A stretch of 51,819 nt of DNA from Bacteroidota bacterium (GTDB lineage: Bacteria > Bacteroidota > Bacteroidia > Chitinophagales > Chitinophagaceae): the NCBI GenBank assembly GCA_023430465.1, contig JAEZAM010000027.1, positions 1 to 51,819 on the forward strand, written 5' to 3'. Each line of letters opens with the position of its first letter. Positions within the stretch are counted from its first letter, which is position 1. The position numbers and the translations under genes are program-made. Positions 7,426 to 16,668 of this stretch are shown here, one piece after another. The notes beneath the pieces are model-generated. The model did no database searches, was not told the origin of the DNA, and saw nothing but the letters and a program-made list of their open reading frames with translations.

Positions 7426-10400
7426 ATGAAAAAACTAACTACTGACTTCAATGCCGGCCGATTGCAACGAGGCGTGCGGCCAGCGCGACTGCTCCTGCTC
7501 CTGCTGCTTGCATTACCGGGACTGCTGCTTGCCCAACAGCACACTATTTCCGGACGGGTTACCCGCAGTAACGGAGAACCTGTACCTGCGGCATCTGTTA
7601 TTATCAAAGGCCTGAATACCGGCACAACAACAGATGCTACCGGTACTTTTTCCCTCAGCGTTTCACGCGGTGCCGTGCTCGTAATCTCAGCTATCGGGCT
7701 TGGTGAAAAAGAAGTAATTGTCGGGACGCAGACCAACATCGAGGTGAAACTCGACCCCACACAAACAGAACTTGGTGAAGTAGTCGTGGTTGGCTATGGT
7801 ACGCAGAAGCGCCGCGACGTTACCGGATCAGTTGTGTCCGTAAATGAACGGGCACTCCGCGAAGTACCCGTTGCAAACCTGCAACAGGCACTACAGGGGC
7901 GGGCTGCCGGACTCGAGATCCAGCGTACCGGTACAGGCCCGGGCGCGGGCGCCCAGATCCGTATACGTGGTACGCGATCCATCAGCGGTTCCAATGAGCC
8001 ACTGTTTGTGGTAGATGGGATTCCATTTGAAGGAAGCCTGAACGACATCAACCCGGATGATGTTGCAACCATTGACATTCTCAAAGATGCCTCTGCTACC
8101 GCCATCTATGAATCACGCGGTGCAAATGGTGTCATCATCATCACTACCAAACGCGGACGCAGTGGTGAAACCCGGGTGTCGTACAACGGGTATTACGGTA
8201 TCAGCAATGTTGCTAATGAATATCCTGTTTTTGATGCGGCAGAATACCAGGCGATGCGCAATATATCTACCTGGGGCGCTGGTTACCTTCCCGATGAAGT
8301 CACTGGTATTGCAGAGGGAAGAAATACAAACTGGCAGGACCTGATGTACGGTACCGGAAGACGTACTGATCACAACATCTCCGTTTCCGGTGGAGGCAAT
8401 GGCAGTACATTTTCACTCGGTGGCGGATACTATAATGAAAAGGCGGTGCTGCCCGGCCAGGATTTTACCCGGTATTCTGTTCGTGCAACAATAGATAGCC
8501 GTATTGGAAAAAAGATCCGCGTTGGTATCAGTACACTCAATCAACTCGGCATAACCAACGGTTCTCAGTTCGTGGCAAGCGGAACCATGTTTCCCACCTT
8601 GGCGATCAGTCCGCTGACGGCGCCATACGATGCAAATGGAAATATCGTCAACCTGCCGAATGGCAACATCGATGATAACAACCAGCCTACCTATTCCCCT
8701 TTGTTGCTCAAGCGCAACAACAATAATTGGGTTGACCGGGTACGCCGGATCACCACCATCAACAGTCTTTATGGAGAACTTGATATCGTGAAGGGATTAC
8801 GCTACCGCGTAAATGTCGGTCTGCGGTATGCACAACAGGAGAACCAGCAGTTTCAAAGCGCCAACACAGCCACCAATCCAAGTTTTTTCAGGGGCTTCCG
8901 TGGTAACACTGCACTCGTTAACAATGGTGAATCATGGGGCTATACTGTGGAGAATCTGCTGTTCCTGAACAAAACGATTGCAGACAAACATCGTCTCGAC
9001 TTTACAGGACTTTACAGTATCCAGGAAAGCCGCTCACATAATACCCAGGTTAGCAAAGATTCCATCACCGAAGACTTCGTTCAGTTTTATAATCTTGGTC
9101 TTTCCAGTGTAACGCCGGCCCCGGTTGTAACAGGCGGTGAAAGTTCATGGGCACTGATATCTTACATGGGCCGGGTGAACTATGCCTATGATGATCGCTA
9201 CCTGCTTACTCTTACCGGTCGCATCGATGGATCCTCCAGGCTGGCAAAAGGAAATAAATTTCATGAATACACTGCCGTATCCGCCGGATGGAACATTGCA
9301 AATGAATCGTTCATGAACCGGATGAGTGCGGTTTCAGAGCTTAAGCTTCGTGCGGGATATGGCCAGACATCCAATCAGTCAATAAATCCATATGCTTCGC
9401 TTGGACTGGTCAATAATTCAAATGGACTCACTGCGCCGGGTAACGTTATTCGTTACAATTACGGGCCCACCATTGTTACAGGATACCAGGTGATCACGCT
9501 GCCCAACCCAAGCTTACAGTGGGAGTATACCAAAATGCTGAACGTTGCGGTTGACTTTGGATTTCTCAACAATCGCATCACGGGGTCACTTGAGTATTAC
9601 CATGCAAACACCGATAAGATACTCTATGGTGTAAGCCTTCCCCCAACCTCCGGTGTATCTGGAAGCTACCAGACCAATATCGGTGAAATGGAAAATAAAG
9701 GATTTGAGTTTTCCCTTTCGTCTCTCAATTATACCTCGCCTTCCGGATTTAGCTGGAGTACGGATGTAAACCTTTTTTTCAACAAGAACAAGATCCTTCG
9801 TTTAAGCAACCAGGTGAAGGAGGATGTGGCCAGCCAGTTGTTCGTGGGCTATCCCATGTCCGCCATTTATGATTATAACAAGCTTGGCATCTGGCAGACA
9901 CATGAGGCGGCAGAAGCTGCAACTTATGGCTCAGTGCCGGGTCAGATAAAACTGCAGGATTACAGTGGCCCCGACGGAAGGCCCGATGGCATCATCAGCC
10001 CACTTTATGACAGATATGTGGTGGCAGATGGCGATGCTGATCTGCAGGGTGGCATGACTCATCGGTTTGCATTCAAAGGTTTCGATCTGTCGACCGTTTT
10101 GTATGCACGATTTGGGGGAACACTGATCAGTAACCTGCATCAGCCCATCGCAAGTTACCTCACGGTGATGGACGGTAAGCGAAACGGCCTGGAAGTGGAC
10201 TACTGGACGCCAACCAATCCGAGCAACTGGTTCCCGATGCCACAAGCTACAATCAGCCCCGTAAGCACGGCCTGGACTACGCTGGGGTATTATGACGCCA
10301 GCTTTATCAAGATCCGCAGTATCAACCTGGGTTATACTTTCAGCCGCTCTGTGTTGAGAAGACTCAGCGCTCAGTCGATGAGGATTTATGCTACCGTGGA

Positions 10401-10593
10401 CAACGTAGCCATTCTCGCCTCTCCATTTTACAACAAGACAGGTGTAGATCCTGAGGGTACCGGCACCGGCTACCAGGGCGTGGGTGGCGGACCCGGCAAT
10501 ATCAGGAGCGGAGGCGTGAATAATACGATCACAGTCGGTTCAAGCACACCGCCATCAAGAACCTTTACCGTAGGCGTAAACATATCCTTCTGA
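7426..10593 (+). CDS. SusC/RagA-family TonB-dependent transporter
   Basis: This 1055-residue outer-membrane protein imports oligosaccharides bound by its SusD partner. A signal peptide of about 36 residues ends in LLLAQQ. Residues 38-120 form the carboxypeptidase-regulatory-like domain (HTISGRVTRSNGEPVPAASV). A TonB-box-like stretch GEVVVVGYGTQ leads into the plug domain, about 125-240, with LFVVDGIPFEG and IDILKDASATAIYESRGANG. The rest is the 22-strand barrel, ending in the usual aromatic residue (VGVNISF). There is no extra N-terminal anti-sigma-interaction (STN) domain, so control by a FecI/FecR pair is unlikely. It is first in an operon with susD 11 nt on and a GH10 xylanase after that, which points to xylo-oligosaccharides as cargo. 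Confidence 0.96.
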   Translation: MKKLTTDFNAGRLQRGVRPARLLLLLLLALPGLLLAQQHTISGRVTRSNGEPVPAASVIIKGLNTGTTTDATGTFSLSVSRGAVLVISAIGLGEKEVIVGTQTNIEVKLDPTQTELGEVVVVGYGTQKRRDVTGSVVSVNERALREVPVANLQQALQGRAAGLEIQRTGTGPGAGAQIRIRGTRSISGSNEPLFVVDGIPFEGSLNDINPDDVATIDILKDASATAIYESRGANGVIIITTKRGRSGETRVSYNGYYGISNVANEYPVFDAAEYQAMRNISTWGAGYLPDEVTGIAEGRNTNWQDLMYGTGRRTDHNISVSGGGNGSTFSLGGGYYNEKAVLPGQDFTRYSVRATIDSRIGKKIRVGISTLNQLGITNGSQFVASGTMFPTLAISPLTAPYDANGNIVNLPNGNIDDNNQPTYSPLLLKRNNNNWVDRVRRITTINSLYGELDIVKGLRYRVNVGLRYAQQENQQFQSANTATNPSFFRGFRGNTALVNNGESWGYTVENLLFLNKTIADKHRLDFTGLYSIQESRSHNTQVSKDSITEDFVQFYNLGLSSVTPAPVVTGGESSWALISYMGRVNYAYDDRYLLTLTGRIDGSSRLAKGNKFHEYTAVSAGWNIANESFMNRMSAVSELKLRAGYGQTSNQSINPYASLGLVNNSNGLTAPGNVIRYNYGPTIVTGYQVITLPNPSLQWEYTKMLNVAVDFGFLNNRITGSLEYYHANTDKILYGVSLPPTSGVSGSYQTNIGEMENKGFEFSLSSLNYTSPSGFSWSTDVNLFFNKNKILRLSNQVKEDVASQLFVGYPMSAIYDYNKLGIWQTHEAAEAATYGSVPGQIKLQDYSGPDGRPDGIISPLYDRYVVADGDADLQGGMTHRFAFKGFDLSTVLYARFGGTLISNLHQPIASYLTVMDGKRNGLEVDYWTPTNPSNWFPMPQATISPVSTAWTTLGYYDASFIKIRSINLGYTFSRSVLRRLSAQSMRIYATVDNVAILASPFYNKTGVDPEGTGTGYQGVGGGPGNIRSGGVNNTITVGSSTPPSRTFTVGVNISF

Positions 10594-10604
10594 CAACATT
10601 TAAA

Positions 10605-12431
10605 ATGATCTGTATGAACAGCAGTAATAAATTTTTTGTGATGGTAACAGGAGCATTTCTGCTGCTCGCTGCTGCCTGTACCAAGAAGCTCGACGAAAAT
10701 CCTTACACCGTATTTTCAGTAGAGTATTTCAAAACGCCGGCGGGCTACCAGAATGGCATCAACGCTCTTTACTCGGGTATGCGGTTTCTTTATGGGCCTG
10801 AAGGGGCTGTAGGTATTGGTGTGGATGGAACGGATGAGTGGACCTATGCCGAGCAACCACGGAACGGGGCAGGGGGAACAGCCGATTATCTCACGCTCGG
10901 CAACTATACACTTGATTTTGCCAATGGCGCAATACTCACTCCCTGGAACCGCAGCTATAACAATATCAACCTTGCAAACGCCATTGTGGATCTTGCCCCG
11001 GAAGTACCTCTGCCGGATGAGCAAAAGAATGTAATGCTTGGCGAGGCGCGTTTCCTGCGGGCATTGTATTACCTGAACCTGGTACAGCAATTTGGGGCAG
11101 TGCCGCTTGATCTTGGCAGTGGTGATCTTAAATTCAATCAGACTGCTTTTGATGGTTTCAACAGGTTACCCATGGCGGAGTTGCTGGTAAAAAATTACCA
11201 GGCGATCATCGATGACCTGACCTTTGCTTCGCAGAACCTGCCCGATAAGCGCCCGGCCAACGCATTCAAGCTGTCGAAGGCCGCTGCCTATCATTTGCTT
11301 GCAAAAGCATATTTGCATCGTGCTTATTCCGCAGCACAGCAGGGCACCGATTTCAATTCTGCTTCGACCGCAGCCATGCAGGTGATCAACAACCAGGCTC
11401 TCTATGGTGTTGCACTTCAGCAGGACTATGCAGCAGTTCACCGTGCAGGAAATGATTACAATTCAGAAATATTGTTCTCCATCGAGCGCGTGCCAGGTGA
11501 TTTCAATGCAAACGAGGTCGGCAACCCGACATCCATCGGCGGTGGCAAGGGTATTGATGCCCATAATGATTTTCAGGGTGACTATACCTCAGTGAGGGCG
11601 CCGCTTGCCAGTTCCACCACGCAGCCATGCGGCACCAGGGCCGTACCTTACGGCCGCCCTATACGTCGTTTTTGTCCCACAGCATGGACCTATTTCACCG
11701 CATTCAACGATAAGGAAAATGACAGCCGTTATGATGGCTCATTCAGAACCTTCTATATCGCTACACAAACAGGAGGCGGATTCACCGCGGGGGTCGATAC
11801 CGCGTTCGTGCTCGCTCACACGGACAGGATCGCCGATTCCCTCAACGGAATATCGCCCGCCGGGCCCAGGTTGAAGCCTTATCGCGTGATCGCCCCGAGG
11901 GAGTTCTACATCATCGGCGGTACGACTGATGTAAATATCACCCGTAACTTTTATCCCAGTCTCAGCAAATACGAAGATCCCGCGAATCTCGCTGCCAATA
12001 ACCAGGCAACAAGACCATTTGTGGTAAGCAAGCTTTCCGAGGTCTACCTGATTGCGGCGGAGGCGGCCATGGCCCAGGGTCGTACGGCCGATGCGATGGA
12101 TCTCATCAATGTGTTGAAATTGCGCGCAGCGTACCGGCCTGGTCTGACACCGGCGCAGGTACAAACACGTTACGAGGCCATCCGCGTTACAAATGCTGCG
12201 AGCATCAACCTTGATTTTATCCTGGACGAGCGCACGCGTGAGCTTTGTGGTGAAAGCACCCGCTGGCCCGATCTCGCGGTGAGAGGTAAACTGGTTGAGC
12301 GCGTTCGTGCCTTCAATCCGGATGGTGCAGCCAACATCCAGCCTTTCCATGTTCTCCGGCCGATACCTAAAGGTCAGCTCGATGCCGTGTCTGATCCTAA
12401 CAAAGCACAGTATCAAAATCCTGGTTATTAA
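10605..12431 (+). CDS. SusD/RagB-family glycan-binding lipoprotein
   Basis: This 608-residue surface lipoprotein captures glycan chains and acts as a lid on the SusC barrel. The lipobox is LLAAAC with the lipidated Cys at residue 25, followed by TKKLDENPYT. Helical TPR-like segments include NVMLGEARFLRALYYLNLV and FKLSKAAAYHLLAKAYLHRA, the hallmark of the family. The C-terminal half carries RPFVVSKLSEVYLIAAEA and LDERTRELCGESTRW, the usual SusD signature near the end. ATG 10614 would give a protein three residues shorter with the same lipobox. It lies between susC and the xylanase, so xylan is the probable ligand. Confidence 0.95.
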   Translation: MICMNSSNKFFVMVTGAFLLLAAACTKKLDENPYTVFSVEYFKTPAGYQNGINALYSGMRFLYGPEGAVGIGVDGTDEWTYAEQPRNGAGGTADYLTLGNYTLDFANGAILTPWNRSYNNINLANAIVDLAPEVPLPDEQKNVMLGEARFLRALYYLNLVQQFGAVPLDLGSGDLKFNQTAFDGFNRLPMAELLVKNYQAIIDDLTFASQNLPDKRPANAFKLSKAAAYHLLAKAYLHRAYSAAQQGTDFNSASTAAMQVINNQALYGVALQQDYAAVHRAGNDYNSEILFSIERVPGDFNANEVGNPTSIGGGKGIDAHNDFQGDYTSVRAPLASSTTQPCGTRAVPYGRPIRRFCPTAWTYFTAFNDKENDSRYDGSFRTFYIATQTGGGFTAGVDTAFVLAHTDRIADSLNGISPAGPRLKPYRVIAPREFYIIGGTTDVNITRNFYPSLSKYEDPANLAANNQATRPFVVSKLSEVYLIAAEAAMAQGRTADAMDLINVLKLRAAYRPGLTPAQVQTRYEAIRVTNAASINLDFILDERTRELCGESTRWPDLAVRGKLVERVRAFNPDGAANIQPFHVLRPIPKGQLDAVSDPNKAQYQNPGY

Positions 12432-12460
12432 AAACGATCGCATCAATTAAACTCATCATA

Positions 12461-14059
12461 ATGAAACACAGTTTCCGCCTCAACAGTACGCTCCTGTTGG
12501 CCCTGGCGATAAGCTTCAGCGCCTGTAAAAAGGAGATCGATACCGGGGTCATGAACACCGGTAATTTCGGCGATACCGCGCCAGCACTTAAAGATGTTGC
12601 TGACTTTCCCATTGGCGTAGCCATCGATTACAATCCGATGATCAATGATGCCCGCTACGCGGAAATAGTAAAACGTGATTTCGACGCCGTCACCTTTGCT
12701 TATGAAATGAAGCATGGTGCCATCGTGGAAAGCAACGGAACGCTGGATTTCACCAATGCCGATGCACTTGTAAATGCAGTTGGTTCCACAGACATCTTTG
12801 GCCATACGCTTGGCTGGCACTCCAACCAGAATGCAGGTTATCTCAAGAACTTTGCAGGTATCGTGGTACCAGCTTCAGTGGAATTAGCCACCAACCCCGG
12901 TTTTGAAGCAGGATTGGCAAACTGGAGCGTGTTCAATACAGGTAATCCGGCCGGCACATCCACCATCACGGTTGGTTCCGGCGCCAATGAAGTTCGTACC
13001 GGCACCTCTTCCATGAAAGTGGTAAACCCAACAGGCTATCCCGGCAGTCAGTGGCGGGTGCAGGTATCAAGCGCTGCCTTTGCTACGATACCGACCAGGC
13101 AGTACGTGATATCTTACTGGGTGAAAGCCGCAGCGGCGGGTGGCTCTATCCGTTTGTCCACCGGGCCAACCAATGCTCAGTACCAGGGCGACCAGACCAT
13201 TGGCACAAGCTGGCAGCAGGTATCATGGACGATAACCGCAAACATTGCGTCCACCACTTTTCTGTTTGATATGGGGCAGGCAGCCAATACATATTATATC
13301 GATGACGTGAGTGTGAAGGAAGCGGTCGCAGCCCCATCGGGTTCACAGATCGCCGACCGGCTGGACCAGGCATTGAACACTTTCATTACTGGCATTGTGA
13401 ACAGATACAAAAACAAAGTTCGCGCATGGGATGTGGTAAATGAACTCTTTGCAGACAATGGAAGCATCCGTAATAATTCCAATACCAGTATAGAGCCGGC
13501 AGACGTGTTGGTGTGGTCGCACTACCTCGGCAGGAACTATGCGTTGAAAGCATTTCAGTATGCCGCCGCTGCAGATCCTACAGCAGACCTTTACATTAAT
13601 GACTATAACCTTGAAACAAGTTCTGCAAAACTGGATTCGCTGATCGCGTATGTAGCAGAGTTAAAAGCACAGGGAGCCAAAGTGGATGGTATCGGTACGC
13701 AAATGCATATCAGTTGGAATACGGGACATGCAGGCATCGATAACATGATGCGCAAGCTGGGTCAGACGGGTCTCAAGATCCGCATTTCTGAGCTTGATGT
13801 AAAAACCGTTCGTGGAAGTGCGGCTGGTACCCCAACGCCACAGTTGCTCGGCTACCAGGCGGCGATGGTGAAATATGTTGTCAGTTCTTACATGAAACAT
13901 ATCCCGCCGGCGCAAAGAGCTGGTATCACGATCTGGGGACTGACCGATAACACAAGCTGGTTATATAATAATGGAAAAGAATTCCCCCTGCTCTATGATG
14001 CCGAATACAATAAAAAGCCGGCCTATGGCGCATTCCTGCAGGGCCTGAGAAGTGAATAG
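12461..14059 (+). CDS. GH10 endo-1,4-beta-xylanase, CBM inserted
   Basis: This 532-residue lipoprotein (lipobox SFSAC, Cys22) cuts the backbone of xylan at the cell surface or in the periplasm. GH10 sequence begins near residue 45 and holds GHTLGWHSNQ near 112. It is then interrupted at about 145-288 by a beta-rich carbohydrate-binding module (NPGFEAGLANWSVF to YYIDDVSVKEA, CBM4/9/22-like). The barrel resumes at about 295 with the acid/base E328 in WDVVNE and the nucleophile E444 in ISELDVK; IWGLTDNTSWL closes the fold. Such an insert between early barrel strands is known from Bacteroidota xylanases. It is third in the operon, 29 nt after susD, and a terminator follows. Confidence 0.95.
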   Translation: MKHSFRLNSTLLLALAISFSACKKEIDTGVMNTGNFGDTAPALKDVADFPIGVAIDYNPMINDARYAEIVKRDFDAVTFAYEMKHGAIVESNGTLDFTNADALVNAVGSTDIFGHTLGWHSNQNAGYLKNFAGIVVPASVELATNPGFEAGLANWSVFNTGNPAGTSTITVGSGANEVRTGTSSMKVVNPTGYPGSQWRVQVSSAAFATIPTRQYVISYWVKAAAAGGSIRLSTGPTNAQYQGDQTIGTSWQQVSWTITANIASTTFLFDMGQAANTYYIDDVSVKEAVAAPSGSQIADRLDQALNTFITGIVNRYKNKVRAWDVVNELFADNGSIRNNSNTSIEPADVLVWSHYLGRNYALKAFQYAAAADPTADLYINDYNLETSSAKLDSLIAYVAELKAQGAKVDGIGTQMHISWNTGHAGIDNMMRKLGQTGLKIRISELDVKTVRGSAAGTPTPQLLGYQAAMVKYVVSSYMKHIPPAQRAGITIWGLTDNTSWLYNNGKEFPLLYDAEYNKKPAYGAFLQGLRSE

Positions 14060-14099
14060 CAGTTAACTTTTCGCAGATTCACAGGCAATCGTTAGCCAC

Positions 14100-14128
14100 G
14101 GAGGGTGTTTCTTCACCCTCCTTCTTTT
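14100..14128. terminator. terminator between xylanase and araC
   Basis: GGAGGGTG at 14100-14107 pairs with CACCCTCC at 14114-14121 around TTTCTT, followed by TTCTTTT on the plus strand. It ends the susC-susD-xylanase transcript and overlaps the stop of the convergent araC gene. Confidence 0.85.
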
Positions 14129-15020
14129 AACCAACCGCCCGGATGACCGGTTCACTGACGGAACTTCCCTGAACCGTGGAACGGAACGTTTTTCTATACG
14201 CAGATGGTGTCATTCCTTTGAGCTTAATGAATTGCTTGTTGAAATTTGCCAGCGTGTTAAACCCACTTTCATAACAGATATCCTGTACAGGCTTGGCAGT
14301 GTCGATCAATTGTCGACAGGCATAACCCAATCGTATCTCGTGAAGAAAATCTATATATGTTTTCTTGGTTGTTTTCCTGAAATAGTTGCAAAACGCGGGA
14401 ACGCTCATCCCGGCAACCGCCGCTACATCCGCGAGTGATACAGGTTCCTGGAACCGGTCGATTGTAAACCGGAACACCATATCGATGCGCTCCTGGTTTC
14501 GCAGGTTGAAGCCGGTCGCTTCCTGTGTTGAAAGGGGCATGCAATCAATGCCCGGCACCAGTAACTCCAGACAGTTGAATAATGCTGTCAGCTTGCTGAA
14601 GCCCGTTCTTCGCGTAACATCTTTCATCATCGGTGCAAGTTTATCACAAGTATCGCCCGTGATGCGAAGGCCTTTGCGGGATTTGTCAAAAAAGTTCTCC
14701 AGAGCATTGCATTCGGGCAGGGATAAAAAATTGTCTCCCCAGATACGGCTGTCAAACTGGATAACAAGCGCGGAGGTCCTGAGCTCTTTCGATGATTTCT
14801 GAAAAGTGTGCGGCAGGAGCGAGCCGAGAGAAAAAATATCGCCGGGCTTGAAAGTGCCAACATAATTTCCAATGTAGCTCGTGCCATGCCCCTCGAGGAA
14901 CAGTATAAGCTCGTGCTCCACATGTTGGTGCCAGGGTACTTCAAATTGAGGCGTGGTGAAGGTTTCGGAAATAAATGAACCCTGCGCTTCAGAAGTGAGT
15001 TTTTCTATAAATGGACGCAT
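14127..15020 (-). CDS. AraC-family transcriptional regulator
   Basis: This 297-residue DNA-binding protein probably senses a sugar from xylan breakdown. Residues 15-110 form a cupin-like ligand domain (HQHVEHELILFLEGHGTSYI). Residues about 190-285 hold the two helix-turn-helix motifs: SLADVAAVAGMSVPAFCNYFRK, then a second with SGFNTLANFNKQFIKLKGMTPSAYRK at the usual spacing. The arrangement matches regulators that neighbour xylB-xylA clusters in Bacteroidota. It reads divergently from xylB over a 129-nt gap that contains a 9-bp inverted repeat. It converges on the xylanase gene. Activation of xylB-xylA-symporter is inference from this context. Confidence 0.92.
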   Translation of the reverse strand: MRPFIEKLTSEAQGSFISETFTTPQFEVPWHQHVEHELILFLEGHGTSYIGNYVGTFKPGDIFSLGSLLPHTFQKSSKELRTSALVIQFDSRIWGDNFLSLPECNALENFFDKSRKGLRITGDTCDKLAPMMKDVTRRTGFSKLTALFNCLELLVPGIDCMPLSTQEATGFNLRNQERIDMVFRFTIDRFQEPVSLADVAAVAGMSVPAFCNYFRKTTKKTYIDFLHEIRLGYACRQLIDTAKPVQDICYESGFNTLANFNKQFIKLKGMTPSAYRKTFRSTVQGSSVSEPVIRAVG

Positions 15021-15036
15021 GGTACTATATTAATGA

Positions 15037-15106
15037 GATGCTTTAGCCGAATTTAGTCTTTTTATTAAAATAGTTTCAGTTTTCAACAATAAAGTGGTAA
15101 AGCATC
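15037..15106. promoter_or_regulatory. inverted repeat in araC-xylB divergent promoter
   Basis: GATGCTTTA at 15037-15045 and TAAAGCATC at 15098-15106 form a perfect 9-bp inverted repeat with 52 nt between. They sit in the only space that can hold both the araC and xylB promoters. Two AraC sites of opposite orientation, read by the neighbouring regulator, are the simplest inference. Confidence 0.55.
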
Positions 15107-15149
15107 CCATACTTTGCTTTTACCTTACTGCCGGTTTAAACGCTGCCAT

Positions 15150-16655
15150 ATGCTGCTGCTTGGAATTGATCTGGGTACATCTTCTATAAAAGTTGCGGTG
15201 ATCGAGGCCGCCTCCCAATTGGTGCTGGCCAGTGCTCAATACCCTGAGGTGGAGGCAGACATTATTTCCCTGCACCCCGGTTGGGCCGAGCAGGGACCGG
15301 ATCAGTGGTGGGAAAATATTAAACAGGCCATCGTTAAATGCCACACTTCGGGATCTTATAATCCACTTGATATTGCTGCTATCGGTATAGCTTACCAGAT
15401 GCATGGACTTGTGCTTGTTGACAGAGACCAGCATGTTCTCCGCAACTCGATCATCTGGTGCGATAGCCGCGCTGTAGAGCAGGGCAATAGGGCATACGCC
15501 GCTATTGGTGAAAATAAATGCCTCACGCATCTGTTGAATTCGCCCGGGAACTTTACCGCTTCCAAACTGGCCTGGGTTAAGGAAAATGAACCCGCTCTGT
15601 ATGAGCGGATCCATAAGGCAATGCTGCCTGGTGATTTCGTGGCCATGAAACTTACCGGTGACATTACTACTTCGGTATCGGCCATGTCAGAGGGCATCTT
15701 CTGGGATTTCAGGGGAAATGAGTTGTCCGGCGATGTGCTGAGCTATTTCGGTTTTGACAGGCAATTGTTTCCGGATATAAGGCCGCTCTTTTCACCTCAT
15801 GGGCATTTGAAGCAGCAGGTGGCTGAACGTCTATCGTTGAAGCCAGGCATCCCTGTTTCCTATAAGGCCGGCGATCAACCCAACAATGCCCTGGCTCTGA
15901 ATGTCCTCCAGCCTGGTGAAGTTGCCGCTACTGCCGGTACGTCGGGCGTGATCTATGGAGTCAGTGATGAGTTGCGGTTTGACGGTCAGTCACGGATAAA
16001 TGGTTTTGCGCACGTGAATCATGGTGAAATGGGGAATAATGGTCCCGATACGCGTATCGGTATCCTGCTATGCATCAATGGTGCAGGGATCTTCAACCGC
16101 TGGGTGCGGTCGATCACCGGCAGCAACCACAGCTATGATGCACTGAATGAACTGGCTTCAGCGGTTCCTGAAGGGGCAGAAGGGTTGATCGCCCTTCCTT
16201 TTGGAAATGGTGCCGAGCGAATGTTGAATAATAAGATACCGGGAGCGCATTTCCTTCACCTCGATCTGAATAAACACAATGCCGGCCATTTTGTAAGAGC
16301 TGTGCAGGAAGGAATCGTTTGTGCCTTTCGGTATGGACTGGATATCATGCGGGAGAATGGTATCAGCCCTTCTGTTATCCGCGCTGCACACACCAACCTC
16401 TTTCGCAGCAGGCTGTTTACACAAACTTTTTGCGATATAAATAATGTCGCTGTTGAGTTCTATGATGGCGATGGCAGCATCGGTGCCGCCATCGGAGCGG
16501 GAATAGGAGCGGGCATCTATGCGTCAGCGGCAGAAGGTTCATCATTGCGGAAGCCATCCGACACCATTGAGCCGTCAGGGTCCCGCAACACGGAAGAGCT
16601 ATACGCTGCGTGGCTGACAGAGCTTGAAACAAGAATGAAAAATTTACCTCACTAA
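15150..16655 (+). CDS. xylB: xylulokinase
   Basis: This 501-residue cytosolic FGGY kinase phosphorylates D-xylulose to xylulose-5-phosphate. ATG 15150 starts the family N-terminus MLLLGIDLGTSSIKVAVI, the ATP/substrate fold; the upstream extension to 15114 has no counterpart. QMHGLVLVD and NSIIWCDSRA are the sugar-contact motifs of xylulokinases. The catalytic base is D242 in KAGDQPNNAL, and AGTSGVIYG is the adenine-site loop. It is the first gene of the xylB-xylA-symporter-uxuA run, 13 nt before xylA. It is likely regulated by the divergent AraC protein. Confidence 0.95.
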   Translation: MLLLGIDLGTSSIKVAVIEAASQLVLASAQYPEVEADIISLHPGWAEQGPDQWWENIKQAIVKCHTSGSYNPLDIAAIGIAYQMHGLVLVDRDQHVLRNSIIWCDSRAVEQGNRAYAAIGENKCLTHLLNSPGNFTASKLAWVKENEPALYERIHKAMLPGDFVAMKLTGDITTSVSAMSEGIFWDFRGNELSGDVLSYFGFDRQLFPDIRPLFSPHGHLKQQVAERLSLKPGIPVSYKAGDQPNNALALNVLQPGEVAATAGTSGVIYGVSDELRFDGQSRINGFAHVNHGEMGNNGPDTRIGILLCINGAGIFNRWVRSITGSNHSYDALNELASAVPEGAEGLIALPFGNGAERMLNNKIPGAHFLHLDLNKHNAGHFVRAVQEGIVCAFRYGLDIMRENGISPSVIRAAHTNLFRSRLFTQTFCDINNVAVEFYDGDGSIGAAIGAGIGAGIYASAAEGSSLRKPSDTIEPSGSRNTEELYAAWLTELETRMKNLPH

Positions 16656-16668
16656 TAAATACGCGATT

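Noticed and set aside
11580..11700. Compensated frameshift in susD
   Set aside because: The local residues look unusual, but the frame agrees with the family before and after and has no disruption.
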